A stretch of DNA of 6,989 nt, taken from an uncultured Macromonas sp. (GTDB taxonomy: Bacteria; Pseudomonadota; Gammaproteobacteria; Burkholderiales; Burkholderiaceae). The notes under the pieces are model-generated. The model was not told the DNA's origin and did no database searches. It worked only from the letters and a program-made list of their open reading frames with translations. Every line of letters begins with the position of its first letter. The first letter of the stretch is position 1. Below, piece after piece: positions 1 to 5,144 of this stretch. Location of the stretch: contig CAMLOF010000158.1 of NCBI GenBank assembly GCA_946481585.1, positions 1-6,989 on the forward strand, read 5' to 3'. The position numbers and the translations under genes are program-made.

Positions 1-575
1 CCAAAGCGCAGCACCATGAGGTTCTGCACCGTTTCCTTGCCCAGGTAGTGGTCGATCCGGTAGATCTGGTGTTCCTTGAAGTGCCGCGCCACCGCCTGGT
101 TGATGACCTGCGCAGACGGCAGGTCGTGCCCCAGCGGCTTTTCCAGCACCACGCGCGAGTCGTCGCGGATCAGGCCTGCATCGTTGAGGTGCTGGCAAAT
201 GTGCGTGAACAGGCTGGGGGCGGTAGCCAGGTAGAACACCTTGGTGGAGCCAGACGTGCAGGTGGCTGCCAGGTGTTGGTAGTCTTCCGCGGCGGTCGCG
301 TCCATGCGCACATAGTCCAGACGGCGCAGAAAGTCTTCCCACACATCCGGGCGCAGCGCGTCCTTGGCTATGTAGGACGGAGAATGTTCGTTGATGAACT
401 GGACGTAGTCTGTCCTTGACCACTCCTGGCGGCCGACACCGATGATGCGGCACCCCGCAGGCAGACGCCCGTGGGCATGCGCCATGTAGAGGGCTGGCAG
501 CAGCTTGCGCCAGGACAAATCGCCGGCGCCACCAAAGATCACGATGTCCAGGGGAGGGTTGGGGTTCTCGTTCAT
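1..575 (-). CDS. zwf: Glucose-6-phosphate 1-dehydrogenase, N-terminal part (runs off the left edge)
   Basis: Oxidises glucose 6-phosphate to 6-phosphogluconolactone with reduction of NAD(P)+, the entry step to the Entner-Doudoroff and oxidative pentose phosphate routes in the cytoplasm. Reading the minus strand from ATG at 575 gives 191 complete residues with no stop. The dinucleotide-binding motif IFGGAGDLSWRK lies at about residues 13-24, a family variant of GASGDLTKRK. EKPLG at 145-149 carries the conserved lysine, and the substrate-binding motif RIDHYLGKE is at 173-181. The family is usually about 490 residues, so some 60% of the protein, including the later catalytic histidine, lies beyond position 1. 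The start is fixed by the usual short N-terminus ahead of GxxGDL. No Shine-Dalgarno is visible; the leader just before ATG instead reads CTTCTCCTATCC. The gene lies 73 bp downstream of the sugar kinase on the same strand but has a good promoter of its own. Identification is firm from motifs. Confidence 0.96.
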   Translation of the reverse strand, partial: MNENPNPPLDIVIFGGAGDLSWRKLLPALYMAHAHGRLPAGCRIIGVGRQEWSRTDYVQFINEHSPSYIAKDALRPDVWEDFLRRLDYVRMDATAAEDYQHLAATCTSGSTKVFYLATAPSLFTHICQHLNDAGLIRDDSRVVLEKPLGHDLPSAQVINQAVARHFKEHQIYRIDHYLGKETVQNLMVLRF

Positions 576-602
576 GGATAGGAGAAGTGGTGAAGCCAGC
601 GG

Positions 603-631
603 ATTGTAATTTGGTTACCTTGTTTTTTCAA
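603..631 (-). promoter_or_regulatory. Predicted sigma70-type promoter of zwf
   Basis: On the minus strand, TTGAAA (631 to 626) is followed after exactly 17 bp by TACAAT (608 to 603). These match the consensus boxes TTGACA and TATAAT at 4/6 and 5/6. The predicted start of transcription is near 596, giving a leader of about 20 nt before the zwf ATG at 575. The surrounding DNA is AT-rich against a GC-rich background. This suggests zwf is transcribed independently as well as, possibly, by readthrough from the kinase gene. It is a prediction from sequence only. Confidence 0.65.
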
Positions 632-653
632 CAAGAAAAGTAACCGCGTTACT
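605..653. promoter_or_regulatory. Cluster of inverted repeats at the zwf promoter, candidate HexR operators
   Basis: Three overlapping or adjacent symmetric elements are visible. Site A (605-619) reads TGTAAT-TTG-GTTACC. Site B (639-653) reads AGTAAC-CGC-GTTACT, a perfect 6+6 palindrome. Between them, 620-634 reads TTGT-N7-ACAA, with full arms CTTGTT (619-624) and AACAAG (630-635). Sites A and B are centred 34 bp apart, about three helical turns. Site A covers the -10 box, the central element overlaps the -35 box, and site B sits just upstream and contains the kinase stop codon. From memory, HexR, an RpiR-family repressor that responds to KDPG, is reported to bind TGTAAT-N3-ATTACA-like sites in several proteobacteria and TTGT-N7/8-ACAA at zwf in Pseudomonas putida. 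Assignment to HexR is inference; hexR itself is not in the window. Confidence 0.5.
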
Positions 654-1581
654 CTTGTTTGCTCATTCCCGCCAAGGTTTCCGCCAGCGTAGGTGGCTGG
701 CAACCCTTGCGTTCGCAGTTGATGGCGGCAGCCGTCATGGCACGGCTCAGGGTGTCGGCCACCCTATCGGCAGCGCCTTCGGGCCGCGTGGCCCAATCGG
801 CCAGGCAAGCACCCCAAAAGGTGTCACCAGCACCAACGGTGTCCACCAGGTTTACCAAAGGCGCCGGGGCTTTGGCCCGCTGGCCCTGCACCTGCAGGCA
901 AGCCCCTGCCCCACCAAAGGTGATGGCCACTCGGCTGGCCCCCAGGCGGGTGAACCGCTCCACCGCTCTGGGGGCATCGTCCATCGTCAACCCGGGGAGC
1001 CCCAGCACCTCCAGGTCCTCTTCGCTGGCTTTTACCCAGTCGGCCAGTGCCACGGCCTGCCAGACCGCCTGGCGGTATTCGTCCAGATCCCGTGCCATGC
1101 GCGGGCGCAGGTTCACGTCCACGCTGATGGTCCAGCCCATCTCACGTGCACCCTGCAGCACCGCCACGGCTTTGTGATGGTCGGGCGGCATGAGCATGAG
1201 TGAGCCGCTGTGCAGCACGCCCGGCGGCCATTCGCGCAGGCGCTCCAGCACCGCTTCGGGCGTGTAATCGCGGTCGGCAATGCCTTCACGGTAGAAACCG
1301 TAACTGGGCTGGCCGTCGCGCAGCGTCACCACAGCGAGAGAGGTGGGATTGGGGCTGTCGGGCATCAGCGCCTGGGCGCCGTCGGCCTGCAAAGTGGCCT
1401 TGAGTTGCTGACCGAACACGTCTTGCGAGAACGGGCACAGGTAGCCCACGCGTGCGCCCTGCCGTGCTGCGGCGCGTGTGAGGTTGTACGGGCTGCCACC
1501 CTGCAGAGGCAACAGGCTGCCATCGGGCTGCATCACGCAGTCCATCAGGGCTTCACCAAGGATGAGGATAGGGAGTGTCAT
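649..1581 (-). CDS. PfkB/ribokinase-family sugar kinase, probable fructokinase
   Basis: A 310-residue cytoplasmic carbohydrate kinase, of normal length for the family, that would transfer phosphate from ATP to the imported sugar. The N-terminal family signature appears as GGSPYNLTRAAARQG at residues 28-42. SVDVNLRP at 153-160 resembles the DxNxRP strand motif of bacterial fructokinases. The C-terminal signature DTVGAGDTFWG at 247-257 includes the anion hole GAG and the catalytic base D253. ATG at 1581 is chosen because the first strand (ILILGEALMD) begins right after it; the ribosome binding site is weak, with only a GGGG run about 15 nt upstream. The gene is divergent from the ABC transporter operon and lies 73 bp upstream of zwf, which fits a job phosphorylating the imported sugar. 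It resembles the kinase of rhizobial frc loci (frcK), but ribose or another keto-sugar as substrate cannot be excluded. Its stop codon TAA (649-651) lies inside a palindrome of the zwf control region. Confidence 0.9.
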   Translation of the reverse strand: MTLPILILGEALMDCVMQPDGSLLPLQGGSPYNLTRAAARQGARVGYLCPFSQDVFGQQLKATLQADGAQALMPDSPNPTSLAVVTLRDGQPSYGFYREGIADRDYTPEAVLERLREWPPGVLHSGSLMLMPPDHHKAVAVLQGAREMGWTISVDVNLRPRMARDLDEYRQAVWQAVALADWVKASEEDLEVLGLPGLTMDDAPRAVERFTRLGASRVAITFGGAGACLQVQGQRAKAPAPLVNLVDTVGAGDTFWGACLADWATRPEGAADRVADTLSRAMTAAAINCERKGCQPPTLAETLAGMSKQE

Positions 1582-1631
1582 GGCGGCTAGTGTCGCCCCA
1601 AGCCGTTTTGCCGGGGATTAGGGAAAGCACT

Positions 1632-1654
1632 AAGTAAATCTCATTGATTTAATT
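1632..1654. promoter_or_regulatory. AT-rich inverted repeat, candidate ROK-repressor operator
   Basis: The arms AAGTAAATC (1632-1640) and GATTTAATT (1646-1654) pair at 8 of 9 positions around a 5-bp spacer (TCATT). The element sits in the middle of the divergent intergenic region between the kinase and the binding-protein genes. It overlaps the predicted -35 box of the transporter operon at 1644-1649. Operators of ROK repressors such as NagC, Mlc and XylR are AT-rich inverted repeats of about this size, and a ROK repressor is encoded at the end of the same operon. The link to that protein is inference from symmetry and position; no second copy was found elsewhere in the window. Confidence 0.5.
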
Positions 1655-1672
1655 TCTCCACTTGCTCAAAAT
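1644..1672 (+). promoter_or_regulatory. Predicted promoter of the sugar ABC transporter operon
   Basis: TTGATT (1644-1649) and CAAAAT (1667-1672) are separated by 17 bp and each match the sigma70 consensus at 4 of 6 positions. Transcription would begin near 1679, leaving a leader of about 60 nt before the ATG at 1741. The -35 box lies within the inverted repeat at 1632-1654, so binding there would block polymerase. The boxes are moderate and other assignments in this AT-rich stretch are possible. No convincing promoter for the divergent kinase gene was picked out in the same region. Confidence 0.4.
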
Positions 1673-1730
1673 CCACCCCACGGACTGACGCATGGGGCGT
1701 TGGCCGGAAACACCGTCGAAATTCCTCCAG

Positions 1731-1736
1731 AGGAGA
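1731..1736 (+). promoter_or_regulatory. Ribosome binding site of the sugar-binding protein gene
   Basis: AGGAGA ends 4 nt before ATG 1741, a strong Shine-Dalgarno and the best in the window apart from that of the ATPase gene. It supports the chosen start and fits the high expression needed for a periplasmic binding protein. Confidence 0.8.
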
Positions 1737-1740
1737 CACC

Positions 1741-2733
1741 ATGTCAGTCGCATCCAAGTTCCGCCTGGGCCTGCTGGCCGCCGCTGCCACCGCGTTCACC
1801 GGCATCTGCGCCGCCCAGCCCGTTGTCGGCCTGATCACCAAGACCGAGTCCAACCCCTTCTTCGTCAAGATGAAGGAAGGCGCCGACGCCGAGGCCAAGA
1901 AGCTGGGCGCCAAGCTGCTCAGCGCGTCTGGCAAGACAGACGGCGACACCGCCGGCCAGATCACTGCCATGGAGAACATGGTTGCGGCAGGTGCCAAGAC
2001 CATCCTGATCACCTCGTCCGGCGACGCCATCGTGCCGACCATCAAGAAGATCCGCGCTCAAGGCGTTCAGGTCATCGCTCTGGACAGCCCGGTGCCCGAG
2101 GCTGACGCCCTCTTCGCCACCGACAACTACATGGCTGGCGTGCTGATCGGCCAGTACGCCAAGGCGGCGCTGGGCGGCAAGAAGCCGGTGATCGCCACGC
2201 TGGACCTGTTCCCCGGCCACCCGGTGGGCGCGCAGCGCCACAACGGCTTCCTCAAAGGCTATGGCCTGCAGACGCTGGATGCCAAGAGCAACGAACTGGC
2301 CAAACCGGCTGAAGTGGCCTGCATGGGCGACACCTACGGCGAGGCTGGCAAAGGCCAGACTGCCATGGAAAACTGCCTGCAGAAGAACCCCAACATCAAC
2401 GTCGTCTACACCATCAACGAACCCGCAGCGGCTGGCGCCTACAAGGCTCTCAAGGCTGCAGGCAAAGAGAAAGACGTCGTGATCGTATCGGTCGATGGCG
2501 GCTGCCAGGGTGTCAAGGACGTGGGCGCGGGCGTGATCGCCGCCACCTCCCAGCAGTACCCGCTGCAGATGGCCGCCATGGGCGTGGCCGCTGGCGTGCA
2601 GTACGCCAAGGACGGCAAGCGCAAGTCTGGCTACGTCGACACGGGCGTGACCCTCATCGCCAACAAGGCCATGCCTGGCGTGGACAGCAAGGACGTCAAG
2701 ACCGGCATGGACCTGTGCTGGGGCAACAAGTAA
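1741..2733 (+). CDS. frcB: Periplasmic sugar-binding protein of an ABC transporter, FrcB-like
   Basis: A 330-residue substrate-binding protein of the type-I periplasmic (RbsB/LacI-like) fold that captures a monosaccharide and delivers it to the inner-membrane permease. Residues 1-25 form a signal peptide: K6/R8, a hydrophobic stretch LGLLAAAATAFTG, and a likely cut after C23-A24-A25. C23 is not in a lipobox, so a soluble periplasmic protein is expected. Residues matching the ligand-binding positions of ribose-binding protein are visible: NPFF at 38-41, D115, R166, N226 (in INEPAA), D252 (in VDGG) and Q271/Q272. This fits binding of a pyranose or furanose monosaccharide. The ATG is supported by AGGAGA 4 nt upstream. 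It is the first gene of the operon and is separated from the permease gene by 161 bp rich in hairpins. The start VGLITKTESNPFFVKMKEG resembles fructose-type FrcB proteins; fructose is the preferred ligand by context, with ribose or mannose as alternatives. Confidence 0.88.
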   Translation: MSVASKFRLGLLAAAATAFTGICAAQPVVGLITKTESNPFFVKMKEGADAEAKKLGAKLLSASGKTDGDTAGQITAMENMVAAGAKTILITSSGDAIVPTIKKIRAQGVQVIALDSPVPEADALFATDNYMAGVLIGQYAKAALGGKKPVIATLDLFPGHPVGAQRHNGFLKGYGLQTLDAKSNELAKPAEVACMGDTYGEAGKGQTAMENCLQKNPNINVVYTINEPAAAGAYKALKAAGKEKDVVIVSVDGGCQGVKDVGAGVIAATSQQYPLQMAAMGVAAGVQYAKDGKRKSGYVDTGVTLIANKAMPGVDSKDVKTGMDLCWGNK

Positions 2734-2750
2734 CCGTCTCCTGAAAGTGG

Positions 2751-2767
2751 CTGGCCCGCCGGGCCGG
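2751..2767 (+). other. Intercistronic hairpin 1 (after the binding-protein gene)
   Basis: CTGGCCC (2751-2757) pairs with GGGCCGG (2761-2767), 7 bp including one G-U pair, around the 3-nt loop GCC. It begins 17 nt after the stop codon of the binding-protein gene and is the first of three hairpins before the permease gene. No T-tract follows. Confidence 0.5.
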
Positions 2768-2771
2768 CCCT

Positions 2772-2809
2772 CGACGTCAACCGGCAACGCACCTGCCGGT
2801 TGACCGTCG
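2772..2809 (+). other. Intercistronic hairpin 2, strong 11-bp perfect stem (15 bp with one bulge)
   Basis: GTCAACCGGCA (2776-2786) pairs perfectly with TGCCGGTTGAC (2794-2804) around a 7-nt loop. The stem extends by CGAC (2772-2775) with GTCG (2806-2809) past a single bulged C at 2805. No T-run follows, so it does not look like a standard intrinsic terminator. Such stems between binding-protein and permease genes are known in other ABC operons to protect the upstream message from 3' exonucleases and raise the binding protein's yield. That role here is inference. Confidence 0.75.
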
Positions 2810-2811
2810 CC

Positions 2812-2832
2812 AGACGGGCTCCGCTCCCGTCT
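2812..2832 (+). other. Intercistronic hairpin 3
   Basis: AGACGGG (2812-2818) pairs perfectly with CCCGTCT (2826-2832), a 7-bp stem with a 7-nt loop, only 2 nt after hairpin 2. A pyrimidine tract CCCTCCCT follows but is not a T-run. With hairpins 1 and 2 it forms a folded block between the binding-protein and permease cistrons. Confidence 0.6.
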
Positions 2833-2894
2833 CCCTCCCTCAGGTGTGGCGCCCGCCCTGGGCCCGCCGCACCGCCGTCACCTGGTAAGTCACC

Positions 2895-3854
2895 ATGAAC
2901 GCCCTCAAAGCCAAGCTTCCTCCGTTGGGAACTCTGGGGCCATTTATTGCCCTGCTGCTGGCCTGCGCCTTCTTCTCGTTCCAGCACGAACGTTTCCTGA
3001 CGCTGCAGAACTTCTCGCTCATCCTCCAGCAAGTGATGGTGGTGGGCACCATCGCCATCGGCCAGACGCTGATCATTCTCACCGCGGGCATCGACCTGTC
3101 GTGCGGCATGGTGATGGCCCTGGGCTCCATCGTCATGACCAAGATGGCCGCCGACTACGGGCTCAGCGCGCCAGTCGGCATCCTCCTCGGTATCGTGGCG
3201 ACCACGGCATTCGGCCTGGTCAACGGCCTGCTGGTGACGCGCGTCAAGCTGCCGCCCTTCATCGTGACGCTGGGCACCATGAACATCGCCTTCGCCATCA
3301 CCCAGCTCTATTCCGGTGCGCAGACCGTGACCCAGATTCCTGACGGCATGAACCTGCTCGGGGAAACCTTTGGCCTGGGCGACGCGCGCGTGGCCTATGG
3401 CACCGTGCTGATGCTGGGGCTTTACCTGGTGACCTGGCTGTGGCTGCGCGACACCGCACCCGGACGCCATGTCTATGCCGTGGGCAACAGCCCTGAAGCC
3501 ACCCGCCTGACCGGCATCTCGACTGAGCGCGTGCTGCTGGGCGTGTACATGCTGGCCGGTGCGTTCTACGGGATCGCGTCCATGCTGGCGGTGGCCCGCA
3601 CTGGTGCTGGCGACCCGAATGCCGGCACCACCGAAAACCTCGACGCCATCACCGCCGTGGTGCTGGGCGGCACCAGCCTCTTCGGCGGACGCGGCATCCT
3701 GCTCGGCACCCTGGTGGGCGCCATGATCGTTGGCGTCTTCCGCAACGGGCTCACGCTCATGGGTGTGTCTTCCGTGTACCAGATCCTGGTGACCGGCATC
3801 CTCGTCATCCTGGCCGTGGCCACCGACCAAATGTCTCGCAAGGGAGGCCGCTGA
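2895..3854 (+). CDS. frcC: Sugar ABC transporter permease, FrcC/RbsC family
   Basis: A 319-residue inner-membrane permease of the branched-chain amino acid/ribose type (BPD_transp_2 family), which forms the channel as a dimer. About 8-10 hydrophobic segments are visible, beginning near 14-28, 43-63, 70-82 and 92-112 and ending near 293-310. Conserved features are AGIDLS at 64-69, the loop NGLLVTRVKLPPFIVTLGTM at 110-129, NSPEATRLTGI at 198-208 (the cytoplasmic stretch expected to contact the ATPase) and VVLGGTSLFGGRG near 255-267. ATG at 2895 gives the usual short cytoplasmic N-terminus; only a weak GGTAAG precedes it by 5 nt. Weak initiation and the upstream hairpins suggest less permease than binding protein is made. 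Its stop is 1 nt before the ATPase start, so the two are probably translationally coupled. Length is slightly below average but no core segment appears missing. Confidence 0.92.
   Translation: MNALKAKLPPLGTLGPFIALLLACAFFSFQHERFLTLQNFSLILQQVMVVGTIAIGQTLIILTAGIDLSCGMVMALGSIVMTKMAADYGLSAPVGILLGIVATTAFGLVNGLLVTRVKLPPFIVTLGTMNIAFAITQLYSGAQTVTQIPDGMNLLGETFGLGDARVAYGTVLMLGLYLVTWLWLRDTAPGRHVYAVGNSPEATRLTGISTERVLLGVYMLAGAFYGIASMLAVARTGAGDPNAGTTENLDAITAVVLGGTSLFGGRGILLGTLVGAMIVGVFRNGLTLMGVSSVYQILVTGILVILAVATDQMSRKGGR
3841..3847 (+). promoter_or_regulatory. Ribosome binding site of the ATPase gene, inside the permease gene
   Basis: AGGGAGG lies 8 nt before ATG 3856 and within the last codons of the permease gene, whose TGA ends at 3854. 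The arrangement favours translational coupling of permease and ATPase. Confidence 0.75.
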
Positions 3855-3855
3855 A

Positions 3856-4650
3856 ATGAACACCCAAGCTCCAATCGTGATGCAGGCCAAGGGCCTGGTC
3901 AAACGCTACGGCCACGTCACCGCGCTGGACGGCGCCGACTTTGAGTTGCGCGCCGGGGAGATCCTGGCGGTCATCGGCGACAACGGCGCTGGCAAGTCCT
4001 CGCTGATCAAGTGCCTGTCGGGGGCCACCATCCCTGATGAGGGCGAGATAGTCCTCGACGGCAAACCCATCCACTTCCGCAGCCCGATCGACGCCCGCCG
4101 TGCCGGCATCGAGACGGTCTACCAGGACCTGGCCGTGGCCCCCGCCATGACCATTGCCGAAAACCTCTTCCTCGGGCGGGAACTGCTGCGCCCCGGCTTC
4201 ATGGGCAAGGTGCTGCGCATGCTGGACAAGAAGAAGATGCTGCAGGAAAGCATTGCCCGCATGCAAGACCTCAAGGTCGGCATCCGCTCGATGGTGCAGC
4301 CCGTTGAAACGCTCTCGGGCGGCCAGCGGCAATGCGTCGCGGTGTCGCGTGCAGCGGCGTTCGCCGAGCACGTCGTCATCATGGACGAACCCACCGCCGC
4401 CCTGGGCGTGAAGGAGGGCAACATGGTGCTGGAGCTGATCCGCCGCGTTCGCGACAAGGGCCTGCCGGTGGTGCTCATCTCGCACAACATGCCGCACGTC
4501 TTCGAGATCGCCGACCGCATCCACGTGGCCCGACTCGGCAAACGCGCCGCTGTGCTCAACCCGAAGAAGATCACCATGTCCGACACGGTGGCCGTGATGA
4601 CCGGCGCCATGCCGCCGGAGCAGATCCCCGCCGAAGCCCTGGCCCACTGA
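3856..4650 (+). CDS. frcA: Sugar ABC transporter ATP-binding protein, single-domain FrcA type
   Basis: A 264-residue ATPase that powers the transporter from the cytoplasmic face. All catalytic motifs are visible: Walker A GDNGAGKS at 41-48, Q-loop glutamine Q90 (VYQDLAV), ABC signature LSGGQ at 153-157, Walker B VVIMDEP with catalytic E178, and the H-loop histidine H210 (ISHNM). The D-loop reads AALG instead of the common SALD. RbsA, MglA and XylG of related importers carry two fused ATPase domains over about 500 residues. This protein has one domain and should act as a homodimer, as described for FrcA of Sinorhizobium. The start is 1 nt after the permease stop with a strong AGGGAGG at -8. 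The mutarotase gene follows after 28 bp. Confidence 0.93.
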   Translation: MNTQAPIVMQAKGLVKRYGHVTALDGADFELRAGEILAVIGDNGAGKSSLIKCLSGATIPDEGEIVLDGKPIHFRSPIDARRAGIETVYQDLAVAPAMTIAENLFLGRELLRPGFMGKVLRMLDKKKMLQESIARMQDLKVGIRSMVQPVETLSGGQRQCVAVSRAAAFAEHVVIMDEPTAALGVKEGNMVLELIRRVRDKGLPVVLISHNMPHVFEIADRIHVARLGKRAAVLNPKKITMSDTVAVMTGAMPPEQIPAEALAH

Positions 4651-4678
4651 CAGCTCAACCCAACCGGACGTATCAATC

Positions 4679-5122
4679 ATGCTCAAGGGTATTGACCCCC
4701 TTCTGACCCCAGAGCTGCTCAAGCACCTGTGCGCCATGGGCCACGGTGAGTGGGTGGCCGTGGTGGATGCCAACTTCACCGCCGACTGGCTGGCCAGGGG
4801 CAAGCCGGTGATCCGGCTGCCCGGCCACAGTTTGGAACGCGTCTGCCAAGCCGTGCTTTCCGTGTTCCCTCTGGCGGTGGACGTGGCCCAGCCCGCCGCC
4901 TACATGCAGCACAGCGATCTGCCCGTGGGCGAGCGCACCGCCGCCCAGCAGGCCTTGGTTGACCTGGTGCGCAACGTGGAGGGTCGCGACGCCTCGCAGG
5001 TGGAGCCGCTGGAACGCTACGAGTTCTACCGGCGCGTGGATGGCGCCAGCCTGATCGTGCAAAGTGGCGAGGTCACCGCCTTTGGCAATGCGTTACTCTG
5101 CAAGGGTGTGATACTGCCCTGA
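4679..5122 (+). CDS. RbsD/FucU-family sugar mutarotase
   Basis: A 147-residue cytoplasmic protein of the RbsD/FucU family, close to FucU in length (about 140) and pattern. These enzymes speed the interconversion of sugar anomers, and RbsD also of pyranose and furanose forms, so that imported sugar reaches the form used by the kinase. Visible family features are the start MLKGIDPLLTPELL, MGHGE at 20-24 with the likely catalytic H22, DANF at 30-33, YEFYRRV at 114-120, and GNALLCKGV at 136-144, matching the GNxLLxKGV ending of FucU. The ATG gives the standard FucU N-terminus although no good Shine-Dalgarno precedes it. It lies 28 bp after the ATPase gene and 22 bp before the repressor gene, clearly within the operon. 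The natural substrate is unknown: fructose by context, fucose only by family name. Confidence 0.88.
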   Translation: MLKGIDPLLTPELLKHLCAMGHGEWVAVVDANFTADWLARGKPVIRLPGHSLERVCQAVLSVFPLAVDVAQPAAYMQHSDLPVGERTAAQQALVDLVRNVEGRDASQVEPLERYEFYRRVDGASLIVQSGEVTAFGNALLCKGVILP

Positions 5123-5144
5123 ACCCCACCCGGTACCCGAGACA

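Noticed and set aside
48..419. 123-codon plus-strand frame at the left edge
   Set aside because: It is antisense to the zwf fragment, which shows the GxxGDL, EKPLG and RIDHYLGKE motifs.
1676..1697. Inverted repeat CCCCA/TGGGG near the predicted operon transcription start
   Set aside because: Five pairs across a 12-nt loop in GC-rich DNA can arise by chance, and no second copy was found.
1725..1735. Hairpin hiding the Shine-Dalgarno of the binding-protein gene (CTCC with GGAG)
   Set aside because: Only 4 bp with a 3-nt loop; too weak to claim translational control.
1800..1815. Possible lipoprotein site at C23 of the binding protein
   Set aside because: The preceding residues T-G-I do not fit a lipobox, which needs Gly, Ala or Ser just before Cys; a normal signal peptidase cut after C-A-A fits better.
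1744..2787. 347-codon minus-strand frame opposite the binding-protein gene
   Set aside because: No family resemblance, and it spans a strong hairpin region; the plus-strand gene has a signal peptide, a good ribosome binding site and ligand-binding residues.
2772..2832. Intrinsic terminator ending the operon after the binding-protein gene
   Set aside because: The stems are strong but no T-run follows, and the permease and ATPase that complete the transporter lie directly downstream; partial termination remains possible.
2631..3902. 423-codon open frame on the minus strand opposite the permease gene
   Set aside because: It is His/Gly/Ala/Arg-rich with no recognisable domain and lies fully antisense to a permease with clear family motifs, as expected from GC-rich third-position bias.
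3805..4803. 332-codon minus-strand frame opposite the ATPase gene
   Set aside because: Low-complexity His/Gly/Asp-rich translation; the plus strand carries all ABC ATPase motifs, so this is a shadow frame.
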